Counted from the first letter of the stretch, positions 1 through 12,800 are shown. The stretch: DNA of 64,000 bases from Streptomyces sp. NRRL F-2580 (GCF_000720115.1 NZ_JOIR01000036.1:7376-71375); one strand, 5' to 3'. Program-made: numbers and translations. Notes: generated from the sequence alone by a model not told the origin.

Positions 1-2
1 TG

Positions 3-614
3 GTGCAGGCCGCCGCCGTCTACGACGGGGGCGTACGTGCCCTCCTGCTGGCCCACAAGGAGCGCGGGGCGCTGCCGTTGGCCGGGGTGCTCGGCGAGGC
101 CCTGGCGGGGGCCGTCCTGGCGGGCGGCCCGGTGCGTGCGGGCCCGGCTCCGGCGGAAGTGGCCCTGGTGCCGGTGCCGTCGGCGCGTCGGCAGGTCCGG
201 GCGCGCGGGCACGATCCGGCGCGCAGGATCGCCCTGGCGGCCGCGGGGCGGCTGCGGCGGGCCGGTGTTCCCGCGCGCGTGGCGCCCGTACTGCGGCTGC
301 GGCGGGCGGTGGCGGACCAGGCGGGGCTCGGGGCCCGGCAGCGCCGGGAGAACCTCGCGGGGGCGCTGGCGGTGTGCCGGGACGGGGCGCGGCTGACGGA
401 CGGGGCCGAGATCGTGCTCGTGGACGACCTGATCACCACCGGGGCGACGCTGGCGGAGGCGGCCCGGGCGGTGCGCGCGGCCGGGCTGGCCGCGGGCCCC
501 GGGGACGTGCTGCGGGCAGCGGTGGTCGCCGCGCCCGCGGACTCCTTCGGGCGGCTCCCCGGGGCGGTGCCCCGCCGGCCTGCCACGCGTAGAGGTCGAA
601 AATCTCGTGAATAG
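3..614 (+). CDS. ComF family phosphoribosyltransferase-like protein, 5'-truncated
   Basis: This is the C-terminal ~203 residues of a ComF-type protein, whose family is linked to DNA uptake and nucleotide salvage. The PRPP-binding loop VLVDDLITTGATL is visible at about residues 138-150 of the shown part, preceded by a typical block (Y-x-G-x-VR, K-x-x-G). The N-terminal CxxC zinc finger of the family is absent because the gene begins upstream of the window. The GTG at base 3 is probably internal. The last ~30 residues are Arg/Pro-rich and look unlike the family, so the natural end may be poorly conserved. Confidence 0.8.
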   Translation: MQAAAVYDGGVRALLLAHKERGALPLAGVLGEALAGAVLAGGPVRAGPAPAEVALVPVPSARRQVRARGHDPARRIALAAAGRLRRAGVPARVAPVLRLRRAVADQAGLGARQRRENLAGALAVCRDGARLTDGAEIVLVDDLITTGATLAEAARAVRAAGLAAGPGDVLRAAVVAAPADSFGRLPGAVPRRPATRRGRKSRE

Positions 615-618
615 ATTT

Positions 619-645
619 GGAACTGGCGGGGAAGGCCCATCGTTG
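619..645 (+). promoter_or_regulatory. SigR-like promoter candidate upstream of hpf
   Basis: GGAAC at 619-623 and GTTG at 642-645 are separated by 18 nt. This fits the known actinomycete SigR/SigH pattern (GGAAT-N18/19-GTT) with one change. It lies 263 nt upstream of the hibernation factor start. The pattern is seen; regulation by SigR is inference. Confidence 0.35.
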
Positions 646-907
646 CAGGTAGTAAGAGGGAACAGCCACTTGACTGGAAGTACATTCCGGTAGCGGGTGC
701 CGACAACCGTCATAGAGGGATATGTTCGGTTGTAAGGAACTCAGGAGGCTGTCTCTCGACTCCGAAGTCGGTGGGGTGTCGATCTTGCCGATGGGGGAGG
801 AGGAGGTGAAAGTCGCCAAGTCCGAGGCTCCGGCCTTCACCGGAGTCTGGTGCGAAAGGGAGACGCTTCGCCCCGTCGGGCGGAGCTATCCGGGAACGGA
901 GTTCTGC

Positions 908-1603
908 GTGGACATCGTCGTCAAGGGCCGCAAGACCGAAGTGCCCGAGCGGTTCCGCAAGCACGTGGCCGAGAAGCTGAATCCGGAGCGGATCCAGAAG
1001 CTCGACGCCAAGGTGATCAGCTTGGACGTCGAGGTGTCCAAGGAGCACAACCCGCGTCAGGCCGACCGTTCCGACCGCGTGGAGATCACCCTGCATTCGC
1101 GGGGCCCGGTGATCCGGGCCGAGGCCGCCGCCGCCGACCCGTACGCGGCGCTCGACCTCGCTCAGGACAAGCTGGAGGCCCGGCTGCGCAAGCAGCACGA
1201 CAAGCGCTACACCCGCCGTGGCAACGGCCGGCTCTCGGCCGCGGAGGTCGCCGACGTCGTGCCGGGCGTCGCGTCGCTCAACGGCAGTGGCCAGGTGGTC
1301 ACCGAGGAGAAGACGGACGGGGTTCCGATCACCCGGATCGGACCCATCGAGGTGCAGGGCGAAGGCCCGCTCGTCGTCCGCGAGAAGACCCACTCGGCCG
1401 CCCCCATGTCGCTCGACCAGGCTCTGTACGAGATGGAACTGGTCGGCCACGACTTCTATCTGTTCGTCGACTCCGAGACGAAGCTGCCCAGCGTGGTCTA
1501 CCGGCGTCACGCGTACGACTACGGCGTCATCCACGTGAACCCCGACGGTGCCTCCAGCGCGGAGGAGCCGCGAGGCGGCGCCGGCGGCGCGCTCGGCGGC
1601 TGA
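908..1603 (+). CDS. hpf: Long-form ribosome hibernation-promoting factor
   Basis: Encodes 231 residues. The N-terminal ~100 residues form the S30AE domain that binds the decoding centre of the 30S subunit. A variable linker follows, then a C-terminal dimerisation domain at about residues 165-220 (EMELVGHDFYLFVDSET, followed by a VVYRRHAYDYG block). The long form is known to pair 70S ribosomes into 100S dimers in stationary phase. I chose GTG 908 because GGAG lies 6 nt upstream and the protein then begins MDIVVKGRK as in homologues. The frame is open to an ATG at 722, but that extension is not family-like. It has its own upstream region with a SigR-like site and a strong hairpin after the stop. 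Confidence 0.9.
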   Translation: MDIVVKGRKTEVPERFRKHVAEKLNPERIQKLDAKVISLDVEVSKEHNPRQADRSDRVEITLHSRGPVIRAEAAAADPYAALDLAQDKLEARLRKQHDKRYTRRGNGRLSAAEVADVVPGVASLNGSGQVVTEEKTDGVPITRIGPIEVQGEGPLVVREKTHSAAPMSLDQALYEMELVGHDFYLFVDSETKLPSVVYRRHAYDYGVIHVNPDGASSAEEPRGGAGGALGG

Positions 1604-1618
1604 ACCGAACCATTCGTT

Positions 1619-1654
1619 GCCCCCGCGGGGACGCTCCGGCGTCCGCGCGGGGGC
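1619..1654 (+). terminator. Hairpin terminator after hpf
   Basis: 16-nt arms at 1619-1634 and 1639-1654 pair with a single mismatch around a TCCG loop, 15 nt after the hpf stop. There is no T-run, as is usual in Streptomyces. Confidence 0.7.
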
Positions 1655-1797
1655 ACCTGCATGACGGGTATTGCGCCAGGCGGCTCGTCGACGACCCCCC
1701 GCGCCGTGGCGCGGGCATGGAATCATGGCGGGCAGTCAACCGGCTGCGGTGTGTGTCCGGTTGGCCCAGCAGCTCAGCACATGCAGGGGGAGGAACG

Positions 1798-2550
1798 ATG
1801 GCGGACAGCTTCGGGCCGGTGCGCGGGGACGGCGGCGCGGGCTGCCGTGGCGCGGACCAGTCGGCGGAGTCCGGCGCCCCGCCGGCCGGGGAACCGATCC
1901 GGGTGCTCGTGGTCGACGACCACGCGCTCTTCCGGCGGGGGCTGGAGATCGTCCTCGCGCAGGAGGAGGACATCCAGGTCGTCGGCGAGGCCGGGGACGG
2001 CGCGGAGGCGGTGGACAAGGCGGCCGACCTGCTGCCGGACATCATCCTGATGGACGTGCGGATGCCCCGGCGCGGCGGGATCGAGGCGTGCACCTCGATC
2101 AAGGAGGTGGCCCCCTCCGCGAAGATCATCATGCTGACGATCAGCGACGAGGAGGCGGACCTCTACGACGCGATCAAGGCGGGCGCGACCGGGTACCTCC
2201 TGAAGGAGATCTCGACGGACGAGGTGGCCACGGCGATCCGTGCGGTCGCCGACGGCCAGTCCCAGATCAGCCCGTCGATGGCGTCGAAGCTGCTCACCGA
2301 GTTCAAGTCGATGATCCAGCGCACCGACGAGCGCCGGCTGGTGCCGGCGCCGAGGCTGACGGACCGGGAGCTGGAGGTCCTCAAGCTGGTGGCCACCGGT
2401 ATGAACAACCGCGACATCGCGAAGGAGTTGTTCATCTCCGAGAACACCGTGAAGAACCACGTCCGCAACATCCTGGAGAAGCTGCAGCTGCACTCCCGGA
2501 TGGAGGCCGTGGTCTACGCGATGCGCGAGAAGATCCTCGAAATCCGCTGA
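1798..2550 (+). CDS. NarL/LuxR-family response regulator, orphan
   Basis: Encodes 250 residues. Residues ~34-150 are a receiver domain with the acidic pair in VLVVDDH (D40, D41), phospho-acceptor D86 (IILMDVRMP) and the conserved Lys in YLLKE. Residues ~183-245 are a LuxR-type helix-turn-helix (LTDRELEVLKLVATG ... NTVKNHVRNILEKL). No histidine kinase is adjacent, so it is an orphan here. From memory it matches S. coelicolor SCO3008, reported as OrrA; I cannot verify that. ATG 1798 follows GGGGGAGGAACG, a strong ribosome binding site; the frame is open much further upstream. The first ~33 residues are a Gly/Ala/Pro-rich unstructured extension. Confidence 0.9.
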   Translation: MADSFGPVRGDGGAGCRGADQSAESGAPPAGEPIRVLVVDDHALFRRGLEIVLAQEEDIQVVGEAGDGAEAVDKAADLLPDIILMDVRMPRRGGIEACTSIKEVAPSAKIIMLTISDEEADLYDAIKAGATGYLLKEISTDEVATAIRAVADGQSQISPSMASKLLTEFKSMIQRTDERRLVPAPRLTDRELEVLKLVATGMNNRDIAKELFISENTVKNHVRNILEKLQLHSRMEAVVYAMREKILEIR

Positions 2551-2612
2551 CCCGCGAAGACCACCCGGCCGCCCGGCCACCCGGCCGCCCGACCGCCCGC
2601 CCCCGGACAGCG

Positions 2613-3773
2613 CTACAGCGCGGCGAGCTCCGCCGTGACGGCCGCCGCCTCCGCGGGCGAGCCCGCGCGCTCGACCCGTACGTCCTGGCAGCCGACCCAC
2701 TCCGCCGCTTCCCGCAGGGCCAGCGCCATCGGACCGGCCGCCTTCGGGGAGGTCAGCGAGAGCTGCCGGGCGACCAGCGTGCGGCCCTCGCGGGCCGGGT
2801 CCACGCGGCCCTGGAGCCGGCCGCCCGCCAGCAGCGGCATCGCGAAGTACCCGTGAATCCGCTTGGGCTTGGGGACGTACGCCTCCAGGCGGTGGGTGAA
2901 GCCGAAGATCCGCTCCGTGCGGGGGCGGTCCCAGACCAGGGAGTCGAAGGGCGACAGCAGCGTCGTGCGGTGGCGGCCCCGGGGGGCCGTCGCGAGGGCG
3001 GCGGGATCCGCCCAGGCGGGCTTGGTCCAGCCCTCGACCTCGACCGGGACCAGCCCGGAGTCGGAGATCACCGCGTCGACCTGCTCCCCCTTGAGGCGGT
3101 GGTAGTCCGCTATGTCGGCGCGCGTGCCGACGCCCAGGGACCGGCCGGCCAGGGCGACCAGGCGGCGCACGCACTCGCGGTCGTCCAGGTCGTCGTGGAG
3201 CAGCGCGTCCGGAACGGCCCGCTCGGGCAGGTCGTAGACCCGCTTCCAGCCGCGGCGTTCGCTGCACACCACCTCACCGGTGTCGAGGAGCCACTCCACC
3301 GCGATCTTGGTCTCGGACCACTCGAACCACTCGCCGCCGTTCTTCGCCCCGCCCAGCTCGGTGGAGGTCAGCGGGCCGTCGGCCTTGAGCCGGTCCAGGA
3401 CCGCCCGCGTCGAGCGCTCCTTGTCCTGGAGGACGTGCCAGCGGTGGCCGCGCGCCCGGCGGGCCCGGCGGCGGAAGGCGAAATGCGGCCATTCCTCGAT
3501 GGGCAGGATGCAGGCCGCGTGCGACCAGTACTCGAAGGCGTGACGGTCGGACCAGTACGCCCGCTCCACGGTGTCCCGGCCGACCGCGCCGAGGCGTGCG
3601 TACGGGATCAGCTCGTGCGAGCGGGCCAGTACGGAGATGGTGTCCAGCTGTACGGCGCCCAGGTGGCGCAGGACCCCGCGCACGCCTCCGCGGCGGTCGG
3701 GCGCACCGAGGAAGCCCTGTGAGCGCAGGGCGATCCGGCGGGCGTCGTCGGCGGAGAGGGAGAGCGCAGTCAT
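2613..3773 (-). CDS. Winged-helix DNA glycosylase of the YcaQ/AlkX (HTH_42) family
   Basis: Encodes 386 residues, normal for the HTH_42 family of interstrand-crosslink and alkyl-base glycosylases. The key motif AVQLDTISV gives Q42-L43-D44. In this family QxD is the YcaQ/AlkX signature and QxQ the AlkZ signature, so I favour the YcaQ type. Later blocks (EYWSHAACILP, SPFDSLVWDR, GYFAMPLL) are also family-like. Its ATG is 9 nt after the stop of the GNAT gene on the same strand, so the two probably share a transcript. Role: repair of alkylated or crosslinked DNA, by family knowledge. Confidence 0.85.
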   Translation of the reverse strand: MTALSLSADDARRIALRSQGFLGAPDRRGGVRGVLRHLGAVQLDTISVLARSHELIPYARLGAVGRDTVERAYWSDRHAFEYWSHAACILPIEEWPHFAFRRRARRARGHRWHVLQDKERSTRAVLDRLKADGPLTSTELGGAKNGGEWFEWSETKIAVEWLLDTGEVVCSERRGWKRVYDLPERAVPDALLHDDLDDRECVRRLVALAGRSLGVGTRADIADYHRLKGEQVDAVISDSGLVPVEVEGWTKPAWADPAALATAPRGRHRTTLLSPFDSLVWDRPRTERIFGFTHRLEAYVPKPKRIHGYFAMPLLAGGRLQGRVDPAREGRTLVARQLSLTSPKAAGPMALALREAAEWVGCQDVRVERAGSPAEAAAVTAELAAL

Positions 3774-3782
3774 GTCCGCACC

Positions 3783-4364
3783 CTAGGCGGGGCCACTGAC
3801 AGCGGGCAGGTACGGCAGCCGGGAGGGCAGACCGAGGTCGGAGGGGAGCAGGGCGCCCACCCAGCAGTCGCGGGAGGTGCCCCGTTGCTCGATGCCCGCC
3901 CGCAGAACGCCCTCGACCTGGAAGCCGGCCTTCTCGGCCACGGCCTTCGAGCCCGCGTTGCCGAGCTCGGCGCGCCATTCCAGCCGGGTGACGCCGACCG
4001 CGGTGAAGGCCCAGCGGGCGACGGCCGTCACGGCCTCGGCCATGTAGCCCCGGCCTCGGTGTTCCTTCACCGCCCAATAGCCGATCTCGTACGACTCGGC
4101 GCCGTGCACGTGCACGCCGACGGCCGCGACCAGCGGGCCCCCGGCGCCGAGGCGGACGGCGAAGGGGTAGGCCGTGTCCTCGCGCCAGCCGTTCGGCACG
4201 AGTTCGTTCACGAAGGCGTGCGCGTGCGCGCGCCCGTACGGGGAGGGGACCTGGGTCCAGCGCTGGATGTCCGGGTCCTGAGCCGCCGCGTAGACCTCGT
4301 CCTCGTCGGCGGCGGCGAAAGGCCGCAATACCAGTCGGTCCGTGGTGAGTGTGATGGGCTCCAT
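3783..4364 (-). CDS. GNAT N-acetyltransferase, RimJ/RimL-like
   Basis: Encodes 193 residues with the layout of RimJ/RimL-type acetyl-CoA-dependent acetyltransferases. It has an opening TDRLVLRPF, an [19 protein letters not shown] acetyl-CoA loop at about residues 95-115, then [22 protein letters not shown]. The substrate is unknown. It is divergent from secA, with about 240 nt between start codons, and probably co-transcribed with the downstream glycosylase gene. ATG 4364 was chosen because the family start ([10 protein letters not shown]) follows it directly. Confidence 0.85.
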   Translation of the reverse strand: MEPITLTTDRLVLRPFAAADEDEVYAAAQDPDIQRWTQVPSPYGRAHAHAFVNELVPNGWREDTAYPFAVRLGAGGPLVAAVGVHVHGAESYEIGYWAVKEHRGRGYMAEAVTAVARWAFTAVGVTRLEWRAELGNAGSKAVAEKAGFQVEGVLRAGIEQRGTSRDCWVGALLPSDLGLPSRLPYLPAVSGPA

Positions 4365-4605
4365 GAACGGATTCTGCTGCCGCCGGGGTGCCCGGGGCGA
4401 ACACTTTTCGGGAATCCCCCCGGGGGATGCGGCACCTTCCGTGTGCCCCGTACGTTCTCAATCCGGGCACCCGTGCCCCCACGGGAACGGCGGACCTCCC
4501 GACGTGGCCACGTCCTCGCTTACGATGGCCGTTGCGGTGGGGCCCACCTGCCGTGCCCGCGGTACGTACAGTGCCCAGGCCCGACCGGCAAGGAGACAAA
4601 CCTCG

Positions 4606-7410
<2,805 letters not shown>

Positions 7411-7430
7411 CCCCTTCGGGGTCGAACCGT

Positions 7431-7470
7431 CGGCCGGGGCCGGACACCTACGGGTGTCCGGCCCCGGCCG
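7431..7470 (+). terminator. Perfect 18-bp hairpin terminator of secA with a TACG tetraloop
   Basis: Arms 7431-7448 and 7453-7470 are perfectly complementary. The loop is c(TACG)g, a UNCG-class stable tetraloop in RNA. It lies 20 nt after the secA stop and has only TTT downstream. Confidence 0.85.
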
Positions 7471-7479
7471 CGTTTCGGG

Positions 7480-7567
7480 GCGGGTGCCGCGCCTCTCCCA
7501 GACTCCGTCCGGGGGGACCCCCGAGGGTTCCGCCCCGGACCCCGCGCCTCAAACGCCGGCGGGGCTG
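7480..7567. repeat. Dispersed intergenic repeat, copy A
   Basis: The core CTCAAACGCCGGCGGGGCTG is at 7548-7567. It is preceded by a segment (about 7480-7545) that is nearly identical to the one before copy B at 14946-15036. It sits directly after the secA terminator. Confidence 0.75.
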
Positions 7568-7609
7568 GACGGTGACACTGGAGTGGGTCTTGCAGGGGGC
7601 TGAGGCGGC

Positions 7610-8053
7610 TCAAGGCAGGGGGCCCTGGAGTTCTACCGCCGCGCAGCGCCAGCGGAGGTCTGGGCCCTGTTCCAGGCGGAAGGCCATGGCGGTGAGGCGG
7701 TCGCCCGTGGCGATGCGGGCGAAGGCCTCGATGACGCCCGGGCCGGGGGTGAAGCGGCCGCACTGGCGGATGACCGGGCGGAGGCGGTCGTGGAGGGGGC
7801 CTGCGGGGGCCAGGGTGACCAGCTGCTGGTACGCGGGGCCGACGGTGTGGCCCAGGAGCGAGTGGACCGGGCGGCGGCCGCTGACGACCGCCAGGAGGTG
7901 TTCGGCGAACCAGTGGTGGGGGCCGAGCCGGAGCGTGCGCGGGGGGCCCGCGGGGCGCCGCGGGTCGCGCCGTCCGGCGGGCCGGGTGCGGGCGCGGCCG
8001 CCCGGCCGGCGGCTCCCGTCGCTGCCGATCGTGCCGCGCGTCGTCGTGTCCAT
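7610..8053 (-). CDS. Rv3235-family conserved actinobacterial protein
   Basis: Encodes 147 residues. The N-terminal ~45 residues are Arg/Gly/Pro-rich and probably disordered. The folded part (HHWFAEHLLAVVSGRRPVHSLLG ... GDRLTAMAFRLEQGPDLRWRC) matches the Rv3235 family, small proteins commonly found just downstream of secA in actinobacteria. Function is not known; a link to secretion is suggested only by position. I chose ATG 8053 (MDTTTRGTIG). The frame is open to 8293, but the extra segment is only basic and low-complexity. It is convergent with secA. Confidence 0.75.
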   Translation of the reverse strand: MDTTTRGTIGSDGSRRPGGRARTRPAGRRDPRRPAGPPRTLRLGPHHWFAEHLLAVVSGRRPVHSLLGHTVGPAYQQLVTLAPAGPLHDRLRPVIRQCGRFTPGPGVIEAFARIATGDRLTAMAFRLEQGPDLRWRCAAVELQGPLP

Positions 8054-8354
8054 CGTGATCTGCCCCCGAACAGGCCGGGCCCGGAGCGGTACCGGGCGGT
8101 AACTTGATGGGGATCTTCTACGGTCGCCGAACACGCTCCGCAACCACGCGCACCGCCGGGCGGGCCGCCGCCCCGGTTCACCTATCCGAGTGCGCGCCCG
8201 GCCCTCCCCGGGCCCGTACCGAGCGCGTACGGGGACGGGGTTGACGGCCGCGGGTCCTGGTGCGGCACCTCGAAGGGGTACCGACTCCGTCACCCTGGCG
8301 GACCCTCCGAGCCGTATCCTGGGGGAGTTTTCCGACTACCGAAAGCAGCCGGCC
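8054..8354. other. Divergent intergenic region
   Basis: This 301-nt region separates the Rv3235-type gene (minus) from the DUF6912-type gene (plus). A TATCCT hexamer at 8315-8320 could be the -10 of the plus-strand gene, giving a leader of about 28 nt. Nothing else was recognised. Open frames crossing it are low-complexity Arg/Pro shadows. Confidence 0.4.
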
Positions 8355-8855
8355 ATGCGTGTGTACGTCCCCCTGACCCTCCCCGGGCTCGCCGAGGTGC
8401 ACAAGGCGGGTGAGCTGGGCCCCGCCCCGCTGCGGGCGTACGCCGTCACCCCCGGGCTCCGCGAGTGGTACGTGTCGGACGACATCGAGGAGCTGGAGTA
8501 CGCGGCCCTGAACCGGGCCGCCGCCGCCTCCCTGCGGCTGCTCGCCGCGGACGCGGACGCCCCGCGCCGCCGCGTCGTCGTCGCCCTCGACGTCGACGAC
8601 AAGGCCGCCACCGCCACCCCCGGGGTCGACGAGGCCACCCTCGGCCAGGTGACCCTGGCCGGCGCCGTACGGCTCACCGTGGCCGCCGCCGTGCACGTGG
8701 ACGCCGATGACGCCGAGGAGGACGTGGCCGCCGCCGCGCAGGCCCTCCCCGCAGCCGACGGCGGGGACGGGGATGCCCGGTTCATCGTCGACGGAGCCGA
8801 GGACCACGAGCTGCTGTGGTTCGGCGTGCAGGAGATTCCGGGACTGCTGAAGTGA
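8355..8855 (+). CDS. DUF6912-type conserved protein
   Basis: Encodes 166 residues beginning MRVYVPLTLPGLAEVHKAG and ending HELLWFGVQEIPGLLK. It is a conserved actinobacterial protein of unknown function that I recognise as DUF6912-like. There is no signal peptide or membrane segment, and the middle is rich in Ala, Asp and Val. Its TGA overlaps the GTG of the HAD hydrolase by 4 nt (GTGA), so translation is probably coupled and the two may act together. Confidence 0.75.
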   Translation: MRVYVPLTLPGLAEVHKAGELGPAPLRAYAVTPGLREWYVSDDIEELEYAALNRAAAASLRLLAADADAPRRRVVVALDVDDKAATATPGVDEATLGQVTLAGAVRLTVAAAVHVDADDAEEDVAAAAQALPAADGGDGDARFIVDGAEDHELLWFGVQEIPGLLK

Positions 8856-9517
8856 CCGAAAAGCACATCGTCTGGGACTGGAACGGCACCCTCCTCCACG
8901 ACATCGACGCCGTCATAGTCGCGACCAACGCCTCCTTCGCGGAGCTCGGCTTCGCGCCGATCACCCTGGAGACCTACCGCGACCTGTACGTCGTACCGGT
9001 GCCGAAGTTCTACGAGCGCCTCATGGGGCGGCTGCCCACCGACGAGGAGTGGGTGGTCATGGACGAGGCCTTCCACCGGCATTACTGGGCCGCGGCCGAG
9101 GACGCCGGACTCGCCGAGGGCGCCCGCGAGCTGCTCCTGGAGTGGCAGCGGGACGGGCTCACCCAGTCCCTGCTGTCGCTCGCGCCCCACGAGAAGCTCG
9201 TACCACTGGTCCGGACCCACGGAATCGACCACCACTTCCTGCGCGTCGACGGGCGGACCGGCCCCTCGCACACGTCGAAGGCGTCACACCTCGTACGCCA
9301 CCTGGCCGCCCTGGACGGGACGGGTGTGACGGCCGACCGTACGGTCCTCATCGGAGACGCCGTGGACGATGCGCTGGCCGCCGCCCACGTCGGCGCCCGG
9401 GCGGTGCTCTACACGGGTGGTTCGCACAGTCGCAGCAGTCTGGAATCGGCCGGTGTGCCGGTCGTGGACACCCTGGCCGAGGCCGTACTGACAGCTCGCG
9501 AGCTGGCCGAATACTGA
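8852..9517 (+). CDS. HAD-superfamily hydrolase, phosphoglycolate phosphatase-like
   Basis: Encodes 221 residues. HAD motif I is WDWNGTLLHD, with nucleophile D9 and Asn11 where most HAD phosphatases have the second Asp. Motif IV is IGDAVDDALAA near residue 170. A cap region lies between them. These features fit a Gph/YjjG-type phosphatase for a small phosphorylated metabolite; the substrate cannot be read. GTG 8852 overlaps the upstream stop and gives an immediate motif I, which supports this start. Confidence 0.85.
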   Translation: MTEKHIVWDWNGTLLHDIDAVIVATNASFAELGFAPITLETYRDLYVVPVPKFYERLMGRLPTDEEWVVMDEAFHRHYWAAAEDAGLAEGARELLLEWQRDGLTQSLLSLAPHEKLVPLVRTHGIDHHFLRVDGRTGPSHTSKASHLVRHLAALDGTGVTADRTVLIGDAVDDALAAAHVGARAVLYTGGSHSRSSLESAGVPVVDTLAEAVLTARELAEY

Positions 9518-9889
9518 CTGGACAAGCACGCTGCACGGACAGCCGTGCCGCGTCGCTGGCCAGACTGTCAAAGTTTCACCCCAAGATTTATACAGATGCA
9601 GCGAATGACGACCTGGGGGTAGGTCGGGATAGCCTTGTACCCGTGATCAGCGCGATAGTCATCGGGGGCACTGGAGCCTCCGGCCTGCGCCCGGCGCACG
9701 ACCGTGCCCGGGCCTTCGCTGATCCCCGCCACCGGGACCTCCAGCCGATCTTGGCTCATTCCCTCCCGGTCGGCTCTCTCGACGGCATAGCGTCGATCCC
9801 GAACGGACACCGACTTCCCGCCCTGCGGGACTGTGCCATTTCTTCCTTCACCTACGTCACGCAATGGCGCGCGACAGGAGCCAGAGGAC
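9518..9889. other. Upstream region of gdh with a possible small leaderless ORF
   Basis: This 372-nt region upstream of gdh has a locally AT-rich segment (9568-9606). TAGCCT at 9630-9635 is followed 7 nt later by a GTG (9643) that opens a frame of about 102 codons to 9951, overlapping gdh out of frame. The frame has mostly G/C third bases but I recognise no family. It is either a small gene or leader DNA for gdh. Confidence 0.3.
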
Positions 9890-12800
9890 ATGCAGACCAA
9901 GCTGGACGAAGCAAAGGCCGAGCTGCTCGCACGGGCGGCCCGGGTAGCTGAGCACAGCCCGGCCGGGGGGCTACTTCCGACTGGGTCCGAGCAGGGAGAG
10001 CGTCCAGACCAGGACGCGGTGCTCTCCTACCTCCAGCGCTACTACCTGCACACGGCACCCGAGGACCTCACGGACCGGGACCCGGTCGACGTGTTCGGAG
10101 CCGCGCTCTCCCACTACCGGCTCGCCGAGAACCGGCCGCAGGGCACCGCGAACGTGCGCGTGCACACCCCCACGGTCGAGGAGAACGGCTGGACCTCCAG
10201 CCACTCCGTCGTCGAGGTGGTCACCGACGACATGCCCTTCCTCGTCGACTCCGTGACGAACGAGCTGTCCCGCCAGGGCCGCGGCATCCACGTCGTGATC
10301 CACCCCCAGGTCGTCGTCCGCCGTGACGTCACCGGCAAGCTGATCGAGATCCTCGGCCCCGACTGCGACGCCCACGGGCCCCGTACCTCGCGCCCCCACG
10401 ACTCCCTCGTCGAGTCCTGGATCCACGTCGAGATCGACCGGGAGACCGACCGCCCCGACCTCAAGCAGATCACCGCCGACCTGCTGCGCGTCCTGTCCGA
10501 CGTACGCGAGTCCGTCGAGGACTGGGAGAAGATGCGCGACGCCGCGCTGCGCATCGCCGAGGGCCTGCCCGAGGAGCCCACCGCCCCGGACCTGCGCGAG
10601 TACGAGCTCGAAGAGGCCCGTGAGCTGCTGCGCTGGCTCGCCGACGACCACTTCACCTTCCTCGGCTACCGCGAGTACAACCTCGTCGACGGCGACTCCC
10701 TGACCGCCGTGCCCGGCACCGGCCTCGGCATCCTGCGCTCCGACCCGCACCACAGCGGCAAGGACGACGGCCACCCCGTCTCGCCGTCCTTCAACCGGCT
10801 GCCGGCCGACGCCCGCGCCAAGGCCCGCGAGCACCGCCTGCTGGTGCTGACCAAGGCCAACAGCCGCTCCACCGTGCACCGCCCCTCGTACCTCGACTAC
10901 GTGGGCGTGAAGAAGTTCGACGCCGACGGCAACGTCGTCGGCGAGCGCCGCTTCCTCGGCCTGTTCTCCTCCGCCGCGTACACCGAGTCCGTGCGCCGCG
11001 TCCCGGTCGTCCGCCGCAAGGTCGCCGAGGTCCTGGACCGGGCCGGCTTCTCGCCGTCCAGCCACGACGGCCGCGACCTGACGCAGATCCTGGAGACCTA
11101 CCCGCGCGACGAGCTGTTCCAGACCCCGGTCGACCAGCTCCAGTCCATCGTCACCTCCGTCCTGTACCTCCAGGAGCGCCGCCGGCTGCGGCTGTACCTG
11201 CGCCAGGACGAGTACGGCCGCTACTACTCGGCCCTCGTCTACCTGCCCCGCGACCGGTTCACCACCGGCGTCCGGCTGCGCCTGATGGACATCCTGAAGG
11301 AGGAGCTCGGCGGCATCAGCGTCGACTTCACCGCCTGGAACACCGAGTCGATCCTCTCCCGCATCCACTTCGTCATCCGCGTCCCGCAGGGCACCGAGCT
11401 GCCCGGCCTGACCGACGGCGACGTCGAGCGCATCGAGAGCCGCCTCGTCGAGGCCGCCCGCTCCTGGGCCGACGGCTTCCAGGAAGCGCTGATCGCCGAG
11501 TGCGGCGAGGAGCGCGCCGCGGAGCTGCTGCGCCGCTACGGCACCTCCTTCGCCGAGGGCTACAAGGCCGACCACTCGCCGCGCGCCGCCGTCGCCGACC
11601 TGGTCCACCTGGAGCGGCTCGCCGCCAGCGACCGCAAGTTCGCGCTCTCGCTGTACGAGCCGGTGGGCGCCGCCCCCGGCGAGCGCCGGTTCAAGATCTT
11701 CCGCACCGGCGAGCAGGTCTCGCTCTCCGCGGTCCTGCCGGTGCTGCAGCGCCTCGGCGTCGAGGTCACCGACGAGCGCCCGTACGAGCTGCGCCGCTCG
11801 GACCGGGTCAGCGCGTGGATCTACGACTTCGGCCTGCGGATGCCCCTGCCCGCCGGGAACGGTGACGCCGCGGCCGCCCACTACCTCGGCGACGACGCCC
11901 GCGAGCGCTTCCAGGAAGCCTTCGCCGCGGTCTGGCAGGGCGACGCGGAGAACGACAACTTCAACAGCCTCGTGCTGAGCGCCGGGCTCACCTGGCGGCA
12001 GGCCGTCGTCCTGCGCGCGTACGCCAAGTACCTGCGCCAGGCCGGCTCCACCTTCAGCCAGGACTACATGGAGGACACCCTCCGCAACAACGTCCACACC
12101 ACCCGGCTGCTGGTCTCGCTCTTCGAGGCCCGGATGTCGCCCGTCCGCCAGGCCGCCGGCAGCGAGCTCGTCGACGCCATGCTGGAGGAGCTGGACGGGG
12201 CCCTGGACCAGGTCGCCTCGCTCGACGAGGACCGCATCCTGCGGGCCTTCCTCACCCTCATCAAGGCGACGCTGCGGACCAACTTCTTCCAGACCACCAG
12301 CGAGGGCGAGCCGCACTCCTACGTGTCGATGAAGTTCGACCCGCAGGCCATCCCCGACCTCCCGGCGCCCCGCCCGGCCTTCGAGATCTGGGTGTACTCC
12401 CCGCGCGTCGAGGGCGTCCACCTGCGCTTCGGCAAGGTCGCCCGAGGCGGCCTGCGCTGGTCCGACCGCCGCGAGGACTTCCGTACGGAGATCCTCGGCC
12501 TGGTCAAGGCGCAGATGGTCAAGAACACCGTCATCGTGCCGGTCGGCGCCAAGGGCGGCTTCGTCGCCAAGAACCTCCCCGACCCGTCGGTGGACCGCGA
12601 CGCCTGGCTCGCCGAGGGCATCGCCTCGTACAAGATCTTCATCTCGGCGCTGCTCGACATCACCGACAACATGGTCGCCGGCGAGGTCGTGCCCCCGAAG
12701 GGCGTGGTCCGCCACGACGAGGACGACACCTACCTCGTCGTCGCCGCGGACAAGGGCACCGCGACCTTCTCCGACATCGCCAACGGCGTGGCGGAGTCCT

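Noticed and set aside
722..907. N-terminal extension of the hibernation factor to ATG 722
   Set aside because: The extra 62 residues are not family-like, while GTG 908 has GGAG and gives the usual MDIVVKGRK start.
2551..2612. CCCGGCCGCC repeats between the response regulator and the glycosylase gene
   Set aside because: They are short imperfect GC runs between convergent genes with no stable hairpin, not distinct from background.
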